Positions 47,511 through 56,700 are shown, numbered from the stretch's first letter. The stretch is DNA of 64,000 nucleotides from Chryseobacterium carnipullorum (GCF_900142785.1 NZ_FRCD01000011.1:1-64000); one strand, 5' to 3'. Numbers and translations are program-made. Notes: generated by a model from the letters alone, not told the origin.

Positions 47511-48452
47511 ATGTATGAGAATAATATTGTAGACATGTATTACAATAAACTGCAGACCGACTTCAAAGCTGAAGCCGTGGCGGTGAATCTTTTGAAATAT
47601 CAGCGTGCGGTAAGCAATATATTTATAGAGCGGATCGGGATCAACGACCGTGCTTACCTGAAGGATATCAAAAGTATTTCCAGCAGTTATTTGGGATTTG
47701 ATGAAGAAGTCTTCACAATAGAAACCTATAGAGAGGGGATTTATGACTATCTTCCTGAAGGGGTTTTTCATCCACCGTCTTTGGGGGCTTCCCGAAAGAA
47801 TGTGGATACGGTAGTTCGTGAAATCCGTAAACAAAAGAAAATAGAAGAGGACGCCCGGAAATTTTTCCGCCCTTTTGAGCTTGAAGTTTTTTTTACAGAA
47901 ATCAGTTCTCTGCTTAAAGAATCCGAGTTTGATATTTCAAGCAGTACAGATACGCTTTTGGAAACCGTGAGCGAGCTGTGGCCCCTTATCAAAATGCTTG
48001 ACGAACAGAATGCTTATATCTTCATCTATATTTTGCCTTTTTTTCATCAGATCAGAGGAGACAAGAAATGGTTTGAAAGATGCATGACGGCTTTTCTGCA
48101 GGTACCGGTGGAAGTTACTTTTGCCCCCAATATTATAGATCGGATAGAAAGAAATGATGATTCTATGTTATTGGGCAATTCAAAACTGGGAGTTACCTAT
48201 ATTCCCAGCGGAAAGCATATGGATGGCCAGAGGAACTGGGTGGTCAATATTGGGCCTATTCCTTATACAGAAATGAAAAAGTATATTGCCGGAAATCCGT
48301 TTAGAAATGTACTCCAGGCTTTATATGATTATTTTCTGCCCGTAACGGTAGACGTAGTGGAAAATTTTATTACAGAGAAAGAAGAATATTCGTTCAGTCT
48401 TGAAGATGATGAAAGAAATGCCAGCCGTCTTGGATACTCTACATTCCTCTAA
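47511..48452 (+). CDS. tssG: Type VI secretion baseplate subunit TssG (T6SSiii)
   Basis: TssG is part of the TssEFG wedge complex of the T6SS baseplate. This 313-aa protein shows the family's diagnostic C-terminal part: LGVTYIPSGKHMDGQRNW, VVNIGPIPYTEMKKYIAGNP, FRNVLQALYDYFLPVTVDV and the closing RLGYSTFL (RLGWSTWL in Proteobacteria). The N-terminus (KYQRAVSNIFIERIGINDR, EGIYDYLPEGVFHPPSLG) matches the Bacteroidota version I know. It is cytoplasmic with no signal. It begins a three-gene operon with tssN and tssK (gaps of 54 and 26 bp) and lacks an adjacent tssF. Confidence 0.85.
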   Translation: MYENNIVDMYYNKLQTDFKAEAVAVNLLKYQRAVSNIFIERIGINDRAYLKDIKSISSSYLGFDEEVFTIETYREGIYDYLPEGVFHPPSLGASRKNVDTVVREIRKQKKIEEDARKFFRPFELEVFFTEISSLLKESEFDISSSTDTLLETVSELWPLIKMLDEQNAYIFIYILPFFHQIRGDKKWFERCMTAFLQVPVEVTFAPNIIDRIERNDDSMLLGNSKLGVTYIPSGKHMDGQRNWVVNIGPIPYTEMKKYIAGNPFRNVLQALYDYFLPVTVDVVENFITEKEEYSFSLEDDERNASRLGYSTFL

Positions 48453-48506
48453 AATAATTTATTATATTTACAACAACCAACCAAGTATAAATTTGAAAAG
48501 AAGCTA

Positions 48507-49409
48507 ATGGAAATTTCTTCAGTAAAAGGTATTTTTTTAAGGTATATTTTAATGCCTTTAATCGCGGTTATTATGATGTTTATTCTGGGATTCCTCAGAA
48601 GAAATAAACCTGCGATCAAGATTAAAGTAATTATTATCTATGTTCTTCTATGCAGTTTATGTCTGGCTCTGCCTGGAATTTTCGGTTTTGCAGGAAATCT
48701 TTTTAATCCATACTGGTATCTTATAGCCCAGGTTTTCTATCTTATTTTCGGGATTATTCATGTTAATTTACTGCACAGATATTTCAGAAAGCATATTGAT
48801 TCAGTGGGCATGAGTATTTTGTTTGAATCAATACTTTCATTAACATGTATTGCTTTTGGAGGATTTTTATTTACTCTGATCTTTAACTGGATAAGCAAAG
48901 GAACCGGTTATGCTGTCATGGCTGCCACAAGCATGGTGATCTTCATTGTTCCCATGGTATTTTATTACTGTTATGTTCAGTTTATCAGCATTCCTTTTGA
49001 TATCTACAAAACATGGCGATATTCACCGGATCAGAAACTTCCTGATTTTGATGGGGTGGATTTTGACAGATTGATGGTATTGAATGTTGAATTGAGCAAA
49101 AATCTGGAAGACACCAACCGATTTAGAATCAAAGCCAAAACGTTGCCTACGGGTGTAACTTTCGGAGACTGGTTTTATAGGGTAGTGGATGATTATAACC
49201 ATAAAAATCCCAATTCAATCATTCATCTTTCCGATATAGAAAAAGAACCTTATTACTGGATTTTTTACACCAAAAAATCATTTTTCAGTTTTAGAAAATA
49301 TATTGATTTCGACCAGGACATTTCTACCAACAGCATCTCCGAAAATGAAGTCGTGATCTGCAAAAGAGTGATCCAGCATGAGGAAGAAGGAGTATTGAAA
49401 AAATCATAA
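48507..49409 (+). CDS. tssN: TssN family type VI secretion protein (T6SSiii-specific)
   Basis: TssN is a polytopic membrane protein found only in the Bacteroidota T6SSiii, where a TssJLM-like membrane complex is missing; it probably forms part of the envelope anchor. This 300-aa protein has five or six transmembrane helices in residues 8-165 and a soluble C-terminal domain of about 130 residues (FDGVDFDRLMVLNVELSKN, FGDWFYRVVDDYNHKNP). The location between tssG and tssK supports the call. Confidence 0.82.
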   Translation: MEISSVKGIFLRYILMPLIAVIMMFILGFLRRNKPAIKIKVIIIYVLLCSLCLALPGIFGFAGNLFNPYWYLIAQVFYLIFGIIHVNLLHRYFRKHIDSVGMSILFESILSLTCIAFGGFLFTLIFNWISKGTGYAVMAATSMVIFIVPMVFYYCYVQFISIPFDIYKTWRYSPDQKLPDFDGVDFDRLMVLNVELSKNLEDTNRFRIKAKTLPTGVTFGDWFYRVVDDYNHKNPNSIIHLSDIEKEPYYWIFYTKKSFFSFRKYIDFDQDISTNSISENEVVICKRVIQHEEEGVLKKS

Positions 49410-49435
49410 TCACAGAAAATCTAAAAGTATTACAT

Positions 49436-50575
49436 ATGATACAGCCTATTAAACATTTTGCGATCAATTGGGTAGATGGGATGAAAGTTTCCCAGAGACA
49501 CCTTAATGATCAGGATAATTTTTTAATTGACACGATCAGAGATTCCAGTTCGCTGGGTATCAACACATATAATTACGGTCTTTTGCCCATTTCCAATGAA
49601 TTTACTGATAAAACAATTTTTGATGTCCATAATACCGCGACCAATGATGTTCAGCTTGTGATCAAAAGATGCAGCGCGATCACAATGGCGGGTTATCGTA
49701 TTGATTTAACGGACAGAAGAGTAAGTGTAAAATCTCTGGCAAGATCAATGAACGAAGAACAGGCAGACGGAGATTATTATATCCTGATCTCGGTTAATCC
49801 TTTTGATAAAGTACCTTTTGGTGATATTGACCCGGAGGAAATTCCACCCCGTCATCCCAATGCACAACCGAATCACCACATCGAATTGCTTCCCGTAACT
49901 TCACTGAACAGCAGTTATTCTGGAGGAAATTATCTGATTATCGGAAAGGTAGATTTAAAAGCCAATATCGCTCAGGTAGATTCTAATTTTATTCCGCCGT
50001 GTACGTCTATTCAGAGTCATCCCGTTTTGCTCGATTATTACGGAAGCTATGCAAAATCAATAGGGAACCTTCAGCAGTATGCCTTTAAAATCATTCAAAA
50101 AACCTCTCATAAAAACCAAAATACCGCACTGGCACAAAACGTTAAGTATTTGTGTACTACGATGGTGAATACATTTGGAGATATGTATTTCCAATTTAGA
50201 AATATTATTCCTTGGCAACCGCCTGTATTTTTGATTGAGGCATTCGCAAAACTGGCTCTTCATCTTTATAATTCTACTCAGCTTCTTGTCCCTGCCGAAC
50301 TGGAAGAAATGCTGAATTACAGCTTGGAATGGAGTGAGATTGCCCCGCATACCTTACTGAACCAACTTTCTATTGTGGCAGAAACCAACTATGACCACCA
50401 CAATTGCGGAGAACCGTTGCTGTATATTCAGCAGATGCTTCGCAGCTTGGAAATCATCTTCTCTAAATTAAGCGAACTAGACTACATCGGTCAGAGAAAA
50501 GAAAATATTATTGTCAACGAACAGGAAGTTTCTTCCAATACCAATCCGAAGAGAGGTTGGAGTGTTTTAGACTAA
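49436..50575 (+). CDS. tssK: Type VI secretion baseplate subunit TssK (T6SSiii)
   Basis: TssK links the T6SS baseplate to the membrane complex. This 379-aa protein opens with the family's Trp-x-x-Gly-Met motif in INWVDGMKVSQRHLNDQD, the counterpart of W.EGM.L.PQHF in Proteobacteria. It continues with an all-beta shell domain (residues 40-190), then a helical middle domain (about 200-300) and a short tail. The C-terminal domain that contacts TssM is reduced, in keeping with the lack of TssJLM in T6SSiii. A strong terminator ends the operon. Confidence 0.87.
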   Translation: MIQPIKHFAINWVDGMKVSQRHLNDQDNFLIDTIRDSSSLGINTYNYGLLPISNEFTDKTIFDVHNTATNDVQLVIKRCSAITMAGYRIDLTDRRVSVKSLARSMNEEQADGDYYILISVNPFDKVPFGDIDPEEIPPRHPNAQPNHHIELLPVTSLNSSYSGGNYLIIGKVDLKANIAQVDSNFIPPCTSIQSHPVLLDYYGSYAKSIGNLQQYAFKIIQKTSHKNQNTALAQNVKYLCTTMVNTFGDMYFQFRNIIPWQPPVFLIEAFAKLALHLYNSTQLLVPAELEEMLNYSLEWSEIAPHTLLNQLSIVAETNYDHHNCGEPLLYIQQMLRSLEIIFSKLSELDYIGQRKENIIVNEQEVSSNTNPKRGWSVLD

Positions 50576-50595
50576 TCAAAATAAGTAACTATACC

Positions 50596-50626
50596 AATCC
50601 CGGATTTCAACTTTCGGGATTTTTTA
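50596..50626 (+). terminator. Terminator of the tss operon
   Basis: AATCCCG with CGGGATT and a T tail. Confidence 0.85.
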
Positions 50627-50664
50627 TGTGAAAAAATAAATTAAATCATCAGAATCAATAAAAC

Positions 50665-51831
50665 ATGGACCTCAATATTATTAGAAGAGATACTCCCGGC
50701 TGTTCCGATAAGCTATTTTTTAACAGTGCGGGAGGATCACTGATGCCGGAAACTGTAGCGAAAACAATGATCAGTCATATTCATTCAGAACAGCAATATG
50801 GAGGATATGAGGCGGCTGACAGGAATGCTGAACAAATCAATCAATTCTATGAACAAGCTGCCAGGTTGATTAATGCTCAACCTCATAATATGGCCTTTAC
50901 GGTGAGCTCTACCGATGCTTATGCTAAAGCTCTATCAAGCATCAGGTTTGAAAATGACGATGTTATTATAACAACAAATGATGATTATATCTCAAATCAG
51001 ATCGCTTTTATATCCCTGCAGAAAAACTTAGGCGTTAAAGTAATCAGAACCCAAAATCTTGCGGATCATGAACTGGATCTGGAAGATTTGGAAAATCTGG
51101 TTAAAAAACACAATCCAAAACTTGTGGCTGTAACGCATGTTCCTACCAGTTCCGGACTGATTCAGAACGTGGAAGGAGCCGGAGAAATTTGCCGCCGGTA
51201 TGATATCTTGTATCTTGTGGATGCCTGTCAGTCAATAGGGCAGATGGTTGTAGATGTAGAAAAAATAGGGTGTGATTTTCTGACGGTAACGGGTAGGAAA
51301 TTTATGCGTGGGCCAAGAGGAACAGGTTTTTTATATGTATCCGACAGAGTTTTAGAAAGAGACATGGCTCCCTTATTTTTGGATATGAGCGGGGCAGAAT
51401 GGAGCGCTTTCGATGATTATAAACTGCTTAAAACGGCGAAACGATTCGAACATTGGGAAACTTCCATCAGTTCAATTTTAGGGCTTTCAGAAGCTGCAAA
51501 ATATGCTAGTAAAATAGGTTTGCATACTATTGAAACGTATAATAAAAAACTGGCAGAAAGTTTGCGAAATGGCCTTCGGAATAATGGCTTAAGAGTTTTG
51601 GATCAGGGAAATAACTTGTGCAGCATTGTTACGTTCTGTGCTGCTGATCACAGTACTGAAAAGATTTATAAAATATTGAAAGAGAACAACGTCTATTTTT
51701 CAGTAAGCAATAAAAGTAATGCTCTGATTGATTTTACCTTAAAAAATCTGGACAGAGCTATCCGGCTGTCACCTCACTATTTTAATACTCAGGAGGAAAT
51801 TGATCAGGTAGTCAGGATGTTGGCAGGATAG
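50665..51831 (+). CDS. Class V-fold PLP enzyme (cysteine desulfurase/isopenicillin N epimerase-like)
   Basis: This 388-aa fold-type I PLP enzyme has FNSAGGSLMP at the N-terminus, the cofactor stacking and phosphate sites (VSSTDAYAKAL), THVPTSSGLIQNV, the ring-nitrogen Asp in YLVDACQSIGQMV and the Schiff-base lysine in TVTGRKFMRGPRGTGFLYV. The RKFMRGPRGTGF variant and the lack of a catalytic Cys loop favour the epimerase/EgtE-like branch of the family over true IscS. Substrate unknown. A GC-rich hairpin (about 51850-51873) lies between its stop and the convergent DtxR-family gene. Confidence 0.82.
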   Translation: MDLNIIRRDTPGCSDKLFFNSAGGSLMPETVAKTMISHIHSEQQYGGYEAADRNAEQINQFYEQAARLINAQPHNMAFTVSSTDAYAKALSSIRFENDDVIITTNDDYISNQIAFISLQKNLGVKVIRTQNLADHELDLEDLENLVKKHNPKLVAVTHVPTSSGLIQNVEGAGEICRRYDILYLVDACQSIGQMVVDVEKIGCDFLTVTGRKFMRGPRGTGFLYVSDRVLERDMAPLFLDMSGAEWSAFDDYKLLKTAKRFEHWETSISSILGLSEAAKYASKIGLHTIETYNKKLAESLRNGLRNNGLRVLDQGNNLCSIVTFCAADHSTEKIYKILKENNVYFSVSNKSNALIDFTLKNLDRAIRLSPHYFNTQEEIDQVVRMLAG

Positions 51832-51848
51832 TGAAAGGTATCGGGATC

Positions 51849-51874
51849 CGGTGGCTTCGGGACTCCCGGCCACC
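51849..51874. terminator. GC-rich hairpin between convergent genes
   Basis: GGTGGC pairs with GCCACC around TTCGGGACTCCCG, itself partly self-complementary. No T tail on either side, so only a weak terminator candidate. Confidence 0.4.
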
Positions 51875-51908
51875 AGATTCAAATGACGAAGTTAACGTAA
51901 CTTATCTT

Positions 51909-52562
51909 TTACTTCTTCACCAATATAATTTCCGTAGCCTTTCTGCTGATCACTTCTTTGTTGTTGCCAATTTCTATTGTCATTGATTTATCAAAGTCTT
52001 CAATTTTGACCACCTTGATCCGGGTATTCAGAAGAAGTTTTCTTTCATTTAGATAGCTTAGGAACCCATCGTCTGAGATGGTAACAGAAGCAAAGGTCAC
52101 GGTTTCCCCAACCTTACAGGCACTCAGTTTCTGAAGGTCCTGGGCAATAATATTTCCGTCTTTGTCAGGAATAGGTTCTCCATGCGGATCAAATTTAGGA
52201 TAATCCAGGATTTCATCCATTTTATCGAAGAAGACCTTTGAATGAACATGTTCCAGTTGTTCTGCAATTTCGTGGACATTTTCCCAGCCGAAGTTCATTT
52301 TTTTTACCAGAAACATTTCAGTAAGCCTGTGCTTACGAACGACCAGTGCCGCTTCACGCTTTCCGCTGTCTGTCACAACCAATGGCTTATAGGTTTCGTA
52401 GATCACCCATTTTTTGTCGGCAAACTTCTTCATCATATTATTGACACTCGGCATTTTAACGCCTAGAAATTTGCTAAGTTCATTGATGGTTACTTTCCCT
52501 TCATTGTCAACTAAATGAAACAAAGCTTTCAGATAATTTTCTTCTGTTAATGTCGCTTTCAA
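51909..52562 (-). CDS. DtxR/MntR family metal-dependent transcriptional regulator
   Basis: This 217-aa protein starts at a TTG (52562). An N-terminal winged helix (ENYLKALFHLVDNEGKVTINELSK, FLGVKMPSVNNMMKKFADK) is followed by the dimerisation/metal-binding domain, with ENVHEIAEQLEHVHSKVFFDKMDEI and the FDPHGEPIP motif, and a C-terminal SH3-like FeoA domain. The His/Glu pattern is that of a Mn/Fe sensor controlling uptake. Its target is not adjacent. A -7 box lies upstream at 52584-52591. Confidence 0.9.
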   Translation of the reverse strand: MKATLTEENYLKALFHLVDNEGKVTINELSKFLGVKMPSVNNMMKKFADKKWVIYETYKPLVVTDSGKREAALVVRKHRLTEMFLVKKMNFGWENVHEIAEQLEHVHSKVFFDKMDEILDYPKFDPHGEPIPDKDGNIIAQDLQKLSACKVGETVTFASVTISDDGFLSYLNERKLLLNTRIKVVKIEDFDKSMTIEIGNNKEVISRKATEIILVKK

Positions 52563-52583
52563 AATGTTAGATGATTTTCAGTA

Positions 52584-52591
52584 CAAATCTA
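52584..52591 (-). promoter_or_regulatory. Candidate -7 box of the DtxR-family gene
   Basis: Minus strand TAGATTTG, 22 bp before the TTG start; no TTG at -33 distance. Confidence 0.4.
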
Positions 52592-52647
52592 ACAAAATAT
52601 TATATAAAATTAGGACTTGTTATTTTAACTTTTTTTAATTTTACTCT

Positions 52648-53682
52648 ATGAAATTTTCATTTAAAAACGACTATTCTGAGGGATGCCACCCGAATATTCT
52701 ACAAGCACTTGTACAATCTAATTTTGAACAACAAGCCGGATATGGAGAAGATGAATATTCTCTGCAGGCCAAAAAACTGATTAAAGAGAAAATTAAAAAC
52801 CAGGATTCTGAAATTTATTTGGTTTCAGGAGGAACGCAGGCCAATCTGATTGTGATCTCCGCGATTCTGAGGCCTTATCAATGCGTCATATCAGCAGCGC
52901 CGGGACATATTTTAAATAATGAAACAGGAGCGATTGAGGCTACAGGACATAAAGTTTTGAGTATTGATACACAAGACGGGAAACTGAGGCCTTCTGATAT
53001 TATTCCGGTTTTGGAAAGCCACGGAAATATTCCGCATCAGGTAATGCCGAAGCTGGTGTATATTTCAAATTCTACAGAACTTGGAACGGTTTATCTGGCT
53101 CATGAACTGGAAGAGCTTTCCGAATTTTGTCGTCAAAAAGGCCTTTATCTGTTTATGGATGGTGCCAGATTGGGACATGGACTGACTTGTGAAATCAACG
53201 ATCTTACGCTGGATAGAGTAGCGGAACTGACAGATATTTTTTATCTTGGGGGAACTAAAAACGGGGCATTGATAGGAGAGGCTATTGTGATTAATAATAA
53301 AGAGCTACAGCCTGATTTTGCATTTAATATCAAACAAAAGGGAGCATTACTGGCCAAAGGAAGACTTCTTGGTATCCAGTTTAAGGAGCTGATGAAAGAT
53401 GATTTGTATTTTGATCTTGCCAAACATGCGAATGTTCAGGCTATGAAAATCAAAAATGCGATGAAAGAAAGGGGAGTACAGTTTCTGTCCGATACGTATA
53501 CCAACCAGATTTTTCCGATTATCAGCAATGAACTTATCGAAATACTGTTGGAACATTTTGAATTTTTTGTGTGGAAAAAGATTGATGCCCAATCTTCTGC
53601 TATCCGGCTTATTACCTCATGGAATACGAGCGATAAAGCGGTAGAACGTTTTATAGAGATCATCAAAAAAGAACTTCAATAA
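52648..53682 (+). CDS. Threonine aldolase family PLP enzyme
   Basis: This 344-aa fold-type I PLP enzyme of the threonine-aldolase/beta-eliminating-lyase family cleaves L-threonine or allo-threonine to glycine and acetaldehyde. Visible: FKNDYSEGCHPNIL, the active-site loop YGEDEYSLQAKK, SGGTQANLIVISA, HILNNETGAIEATGHK, the Asp in LFMDGARLGHGL and the lysine in YLGGTKNGALIGEA. It is divergent from the DtxR-family regulator, so the 85-bp spacer could carry a shared control site. A strong terminator follows. Confidence 0.92.
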   Translation: MKFSFKNDYSEGCHPNILQALVQSNFEQQAGYGEDEYSLQAKKLIKEKIKNQDSEIYLVSGGTQANLIVISAILRPYQCVISAAPGHILNNETGAIEATGHKVLSIDTQDGKLRPSDIIPVLESHGNIPHQVMPKLVYISNSTELGTVYLAHELEELSEFCRQKGLYLFMDGARLGHGLTCEINDLTLDRVAELTDIFYLGGTKNGALIGEAIVINNKELQPDFAFNIKQKGALLAKGRLLGIQFKELMKDDLYFDLAKHANVQAMKIKNAMKERGVQFLSDTYTNQIFPIISNELIEILLEHFEFFVWKKIDAQSSAIRLITSWNTSDKAVERFIEIIKKELQ

Positions 53683-53691
53683 ACGATATAA

Positions 53692-53732
53692 AAAAGGTGG
53701 CTGAAGCCATTCAAGCCACCTTTTCATTTTTT
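53692..53732. terminator. Bidirectional terminator
   Basis: AAAAGGTGGCT pairs with AGCCACCTTTT, with A-rich sequence on the left and T-rich on the right. Suits the convergent genes on both sides. Confidence 0.85.
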
Positions 53733-53750
53733 TAATATCGATTGAAACAA

Positions 53751-54071
53751 TTACTGGTCATCAGAAAGAATTTTCTTAATTCCCTTAATCACTTCATTTT
53801 CAAGTCTTCTTATTTTCTCTTTTTTCATCATTACATAAAGCCCGATCGGGAAAAACATGATGAGAAAAAAAGTGGAATCCAGCTGCGTCTGGGTAGTTAT
53901 TTTTCCGGTTTCCGGATGCGTGTCTATTTTCACATTTCCTGTTAAAGTAAAACCGCTGGTCCGAACCTGCAATGCTCCAAAGCTTGTCTGGATTTTGTAT
54001 TTGGGAAATATCTTCCTGAGTCCTTCAATAAGTTCCGTTTTTGAAAAAGGTCTTACCTGTAAATGCTGCAT
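53751..54071 (-). CDS. Small protein with one membrane segment, function unknown
   Basis: From the ATG at 54071 (MQHLQVRPFSKTELIEG) the product has 106 aa: a soluble alpha/beta part (LRKIFPKYKIQTSFGALQVRTSG, TLTGNVKIDTHP), then one hydrophobic segment (TFFLIMFFPIGLYVMM) and a very basic C-terminal helix (KKEKIRRLENEVIKGIKKIL). A frame extending to 54128 is open but adds unlike sequence. No family recognised. Confidence 0.6.
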   Translation of the reverse strand: MQHLQVRPFSKTELIEGLRKIFPKYKIQTSFGALQVRTSGFTLTGNVKIDTHPETGKITTQTQLDSTFFLIMFFPIGLYVMMKKEKIRRLENEVIKGIKKILSDDQ

Positions 54072-54169
54072 GTTTATTGATGATTTTTTGTTATTATGAG
54101 TGAGAAACTCTAAAATAGCAAATACCATGCAGAATATTTCAAATAAAAGAGAATAATCTGGTTTTTAGA

Positions 54170-54670
54170 TTATTTTAAAGCTTTCGTAACCAATTTACAG
54201 TCGGCTGCCTGTAGTTTTTGTCCGTCTTTATAGCTGATCTTTTTTTCATCGGCATACTTAGACTGTCCGTCTTCTTCTTTGTGATCCCCAATTCCTTCCG
54301 TTAAGATATTGTCCTTTTGAATAAAGAAAATATCTCTTTTGCTTTTTGTTCCTTCAGATTGGAATTCATAAGTCAATTTCAGCGTATCTCCTGATTTAAA
54401 GCCGCTTATATCTCCCTTTGAACTGTCTTTTTCACTGTTTTTATATGTTAATTTTCCTGTAATGGTCCCCAGATTGTCATCAATTGATGCAAAAATGCTG
54501 TCTTTTCCGGTAACGCCCATATAGCAGAATGATTTTGGTCCGAGTGTATCTACTACAGGTTCTACTATCGCAGCAGTGTCGGTTTCAGCTTTTGGAGCCG
54601 GCGTTTCTGTTTTTTTATTACAGTTTACAAGAAAAACCGATACTGAACCCAATAAGATTAATTTTTTCAT
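54170..54670 (-). CDS. Lipoprotein, function unknown
   Basis: The start is the ATG at 54670, or another two codons upstream. The signal MKKLILLGSVSVFLVNC ends in a lipidation Cys, followed by an acidic Thr/Pro/Ala-rich linker (TETPAPKAETDTAA). The mature domain is a small beta barrel-like region (SIFASIDDNLGTITGKLTYKN, DISGFKSGDTLKLTYEF) resembling many Bacteroidota lipoproteins. Two Cys remain in the mature domain. The product has about 166 aa. The 840-bp gene-poor region starts just upstream. Confidence 0.75.
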   Translation of the reverse strand: MKKLILLGSVSVFLVNCNKKTETPAPKAETDTAAIVEPVVDTLGPKSFCYMGVTGKDSIFASIDDNLGTITGKLTYKNSEKDSSKGDISGFKSGDTLKLTYEFQSEGTKSKRDIFFIQKDNILTEGIGDHKEEDGQSKYADEKKISYKDGQKLQAADCKLVTKALK

Positions 54671-55510
54671 ACCCAATGTTGTTATATTAATTCAAATTTC
54701 AATGTACTAAATTAGTAATAGTATTTAAATATGAAAGAATATTAGATATAAATAACCCGGGATTTTTCTTAAACGAATAAGATTGATCATTTTTTTAACA
54801 ATATTTAAGGACTCAGTAAAATTTGTGCACTTTAAGTGATCTTTTTTATAGACTATAATTTTATACTATCTAAAGTGGACTAAAGTGTTACAAATAATAG
54901 AATGTCTTAAACCACAAAAGTCACAAAAGTTTTTGAATACTTAAGTTTTTATGTTGATTTGCAAATAAAATTTTATATTTTTTGCTAATTTGTTTTTTTT
55001 TAGTTTCTTTAAAGTTTAAAAACTTATCGTAAAAAAGTACACTTAAGCTTTTTTAAAAATCTCTGATTTTTTTTTTACCATAATAGGATGATCCGCCTGA
55101 TCTATTTAATCTGTGAGAATAATATTTTAAACCATTAAGTATTATTAAGCTTTTAAGAATATTAAGTTTTAGCTTCGCTTTAAGGCATATAACTTAAAAA
55201 AAATCTTTGATTTTTCTTAACTAACCTTACTATCTTCATTTATCTTAATGTTTTAAAAAGCGTAGAACAAAAATTGGCGGCCATATTAGTATTCGGAGGA
55301 AATTGATTTTAAATGAATTAGAAATTAACGATGAATGACCCGGATTTTCACAGATAATTGCGTTTTTATGAAGCGTATATAAACAAAAAACATTAACCAC
55401 AAAAGTAACAAGAGTTTTTGAACACTTAAGTTTTTTTTAAGTTTCCAACTTTACGTATATAAAGTACACTTAAGTTCTTTGAAAATTTTTGATTTTTAAC
55501 TTTAATACTC
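54671..55510. other. Gene-poor region with duplicated repeats
   Basis: No coding frame is supported over 840 bp. The region is about 75 percent A+T. It holds two copies of a composite repeat (see 54910-55498), a GATCTATTTAATCTGTGAG-type word near 55098, and otherwise no recognisable element. It probably consists of decayed intergenic repeats. Confidence 0.7.
54910..55498. repeat. Two diverged copies of a composite intergenic repeat
   Basis: Block A (54910-54952 and 55395-55437) shares AACCACAAAAGT, an AGTTTTTGAA core and CTTAAGTTTTT, with about five mismatches. Block B (55034-55072 and 55461-55498) shares AAAGTACACTTAAG and a GAT-T-rich end. A precedes B in both copies, 124 and 66 bp apart. 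Confidence 0.65.
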
Positions 55511-56068
55511 TCAAACCCTCAAACTTCCCCTAAAACCTCTCGCTGCATAATAAGAATCTGCTCCATTGTGATACATAAATACAGTGTTGTAGCGGCGGTC
55601 ACAGAAGATAGCTCCGCCTAATTCGCGGATGTTGGCAGGCGTTTTTACCCAGCTTGATGTTTTTAAATCAAATTTCCCCAATTCCTGAAGTTGGCGGTAC
55701 TGTTCCTCTGTTAAGAGTTCGATGCCTATTTCAGATGCTTTATCAATGGCATTATTTTCAGGTTTATTGGCTTTTCGGGATTCCCAGGCCTGATGATCGT
55801 AGCAGAGACTTCTGCGTTTAGGACTTTCGGGGGAACAGTCGAAGAAGATGTATTCGTCTGTTTTTTTGTCATAGTTTATCACATCGGGTTCACCTTCCGT
55901 TTCCTCCATTTTGTTCAGTGACCAGAGTTTTTCGGGAGCTGCTTCCAGTTTTGGCTGGATCTTTTCCCAGCTCAGACCTTTGTGGCGGCTCATATTTTTT
56001 TCAAAGCGGGCTTTGAGTACTTTTAAAAAATTTTCGCTTTGTTCGGGAGTTAAGATTTTATTGTTCAT
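55511..56068 (-). CDS. DUF4256 domain protein
   Basis: This 185-aa soluble protein matches the DUF4256 family: LKARFEKNMSRHKGLSWEKIQ at the start, IFFDCSPESPKRRSLCYDHQ in the middle, and AIFCDRRYNTVFMYHNGADSYYAARGFRGSLRV at the C-terminus (only parts quoted in each run). Function unknown. It is the last gene of a minus-strand ArsR-SRPBCC-YdeI-DUF4256 array, 53 bp after the YdeI-like gene. Confidence 0.9.
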   Translation of the reverse strand: MNNKILTPEQSENFLKVLKARFEKNMSRHKGLSWEKIQPKLEAAPEKLWSLNKMEETEGEPDVINYDKKTDEYIFFDCSPESPKRRSLCYDHQAWESRKANKPENNAIDKASEIGIELLTEEQYRQLQELGKFDLKTSSWVKTPANIRELGGAIFCDRRYNTVFMYHNGADSYYAARGFRGSLRV

Positions 56069-56121
56069 AGTAGATTCTGTTTTTGGATTGGTTTGGTGTT
56101 TCTATGAGTTATTTTACTAAG

Positions 56122-56700
56122 TTAATCGTTGAGACCTTTTCCTGTAAGGATCTGAGGAATACATTTTTCAATTCTTGTTTCTCTGGTTTTGGATTGTTTT
56201 GCAGAAGAAAAGTGGAGCAGGTAAGCTCTTTGCCTTCCCGGAGTGAGGGCTTCAAAAGCTTCTTTTAATTTAGGATTTTCATCCAGTTTATTTTGAAACT
56301 CTTCAACCATTTCAAACGCTTTTGTTTTCTTCATTTCAACTTTAGCACCTGATTCTTCAATTTCAATGGCTTGAAACATATAAGATCGAAGAGCTTCCTC
56401 CAGATCATTGATTTGCTGTACATCAGTAAAACGAATCTGTCTTGCAGCCTGTACATTTTCAGATTGCTGAATCAAAATCTGATCAGGATCTTTCATCAGG
56501 GCACCTTTAAAGAAAAGAACTGCACAATATTCTTTAAATCCGTGGATTAAGAAAATATTTTTCCCCTGATAGATATAACAGGGACATCCCCATTTTAACT
56601 CTTCTACAAGCTCGGTGCTTAAAGCTATAGTTCTTAACTTTTCAAATTCTTTCTGCCATTGATTGGCTTTATCAAAGAAAAAATCAACTTTTGGATTCAT
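56122..56700 (-). CDS. YdeI/OmpD-associated family protein (DUF1801 + YdeI C-terminal)
   Basis: This 192-aa protein combines an N-terminal DUF1801-type domain (WGCPCYIYQGKNIFLIHGFKEYC, FFKGALMKDPDQIL) with the YdeI C-terminal segment (LKEAFEALTPGRQRAYLLHF, SSAKQSKTRETRIEKCIPQI). Members are common beside ArsR-controlled SRPBCC genes, as here. Function unknown; a link to peptide resistance has been proposed for some homologues. Confidence 0.87.
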   Translation of the reverse strand: MNPKVDFFFDKANQWQKEFEKLRTIALSTELVEELKWGCPCYIYQGKNIFLIHGFKEYCAVLFFKGALMKDPDQILIQQSENVQAARQIRFTDVQQINDLEEALRSYMFQAIEIEESGAKVEMKKTKAFEMVEEFQNKLDENPKLKEAFEALTPGRQRAYLLHFSSAKQSKTRETRIEKCIPQILTGKGLND

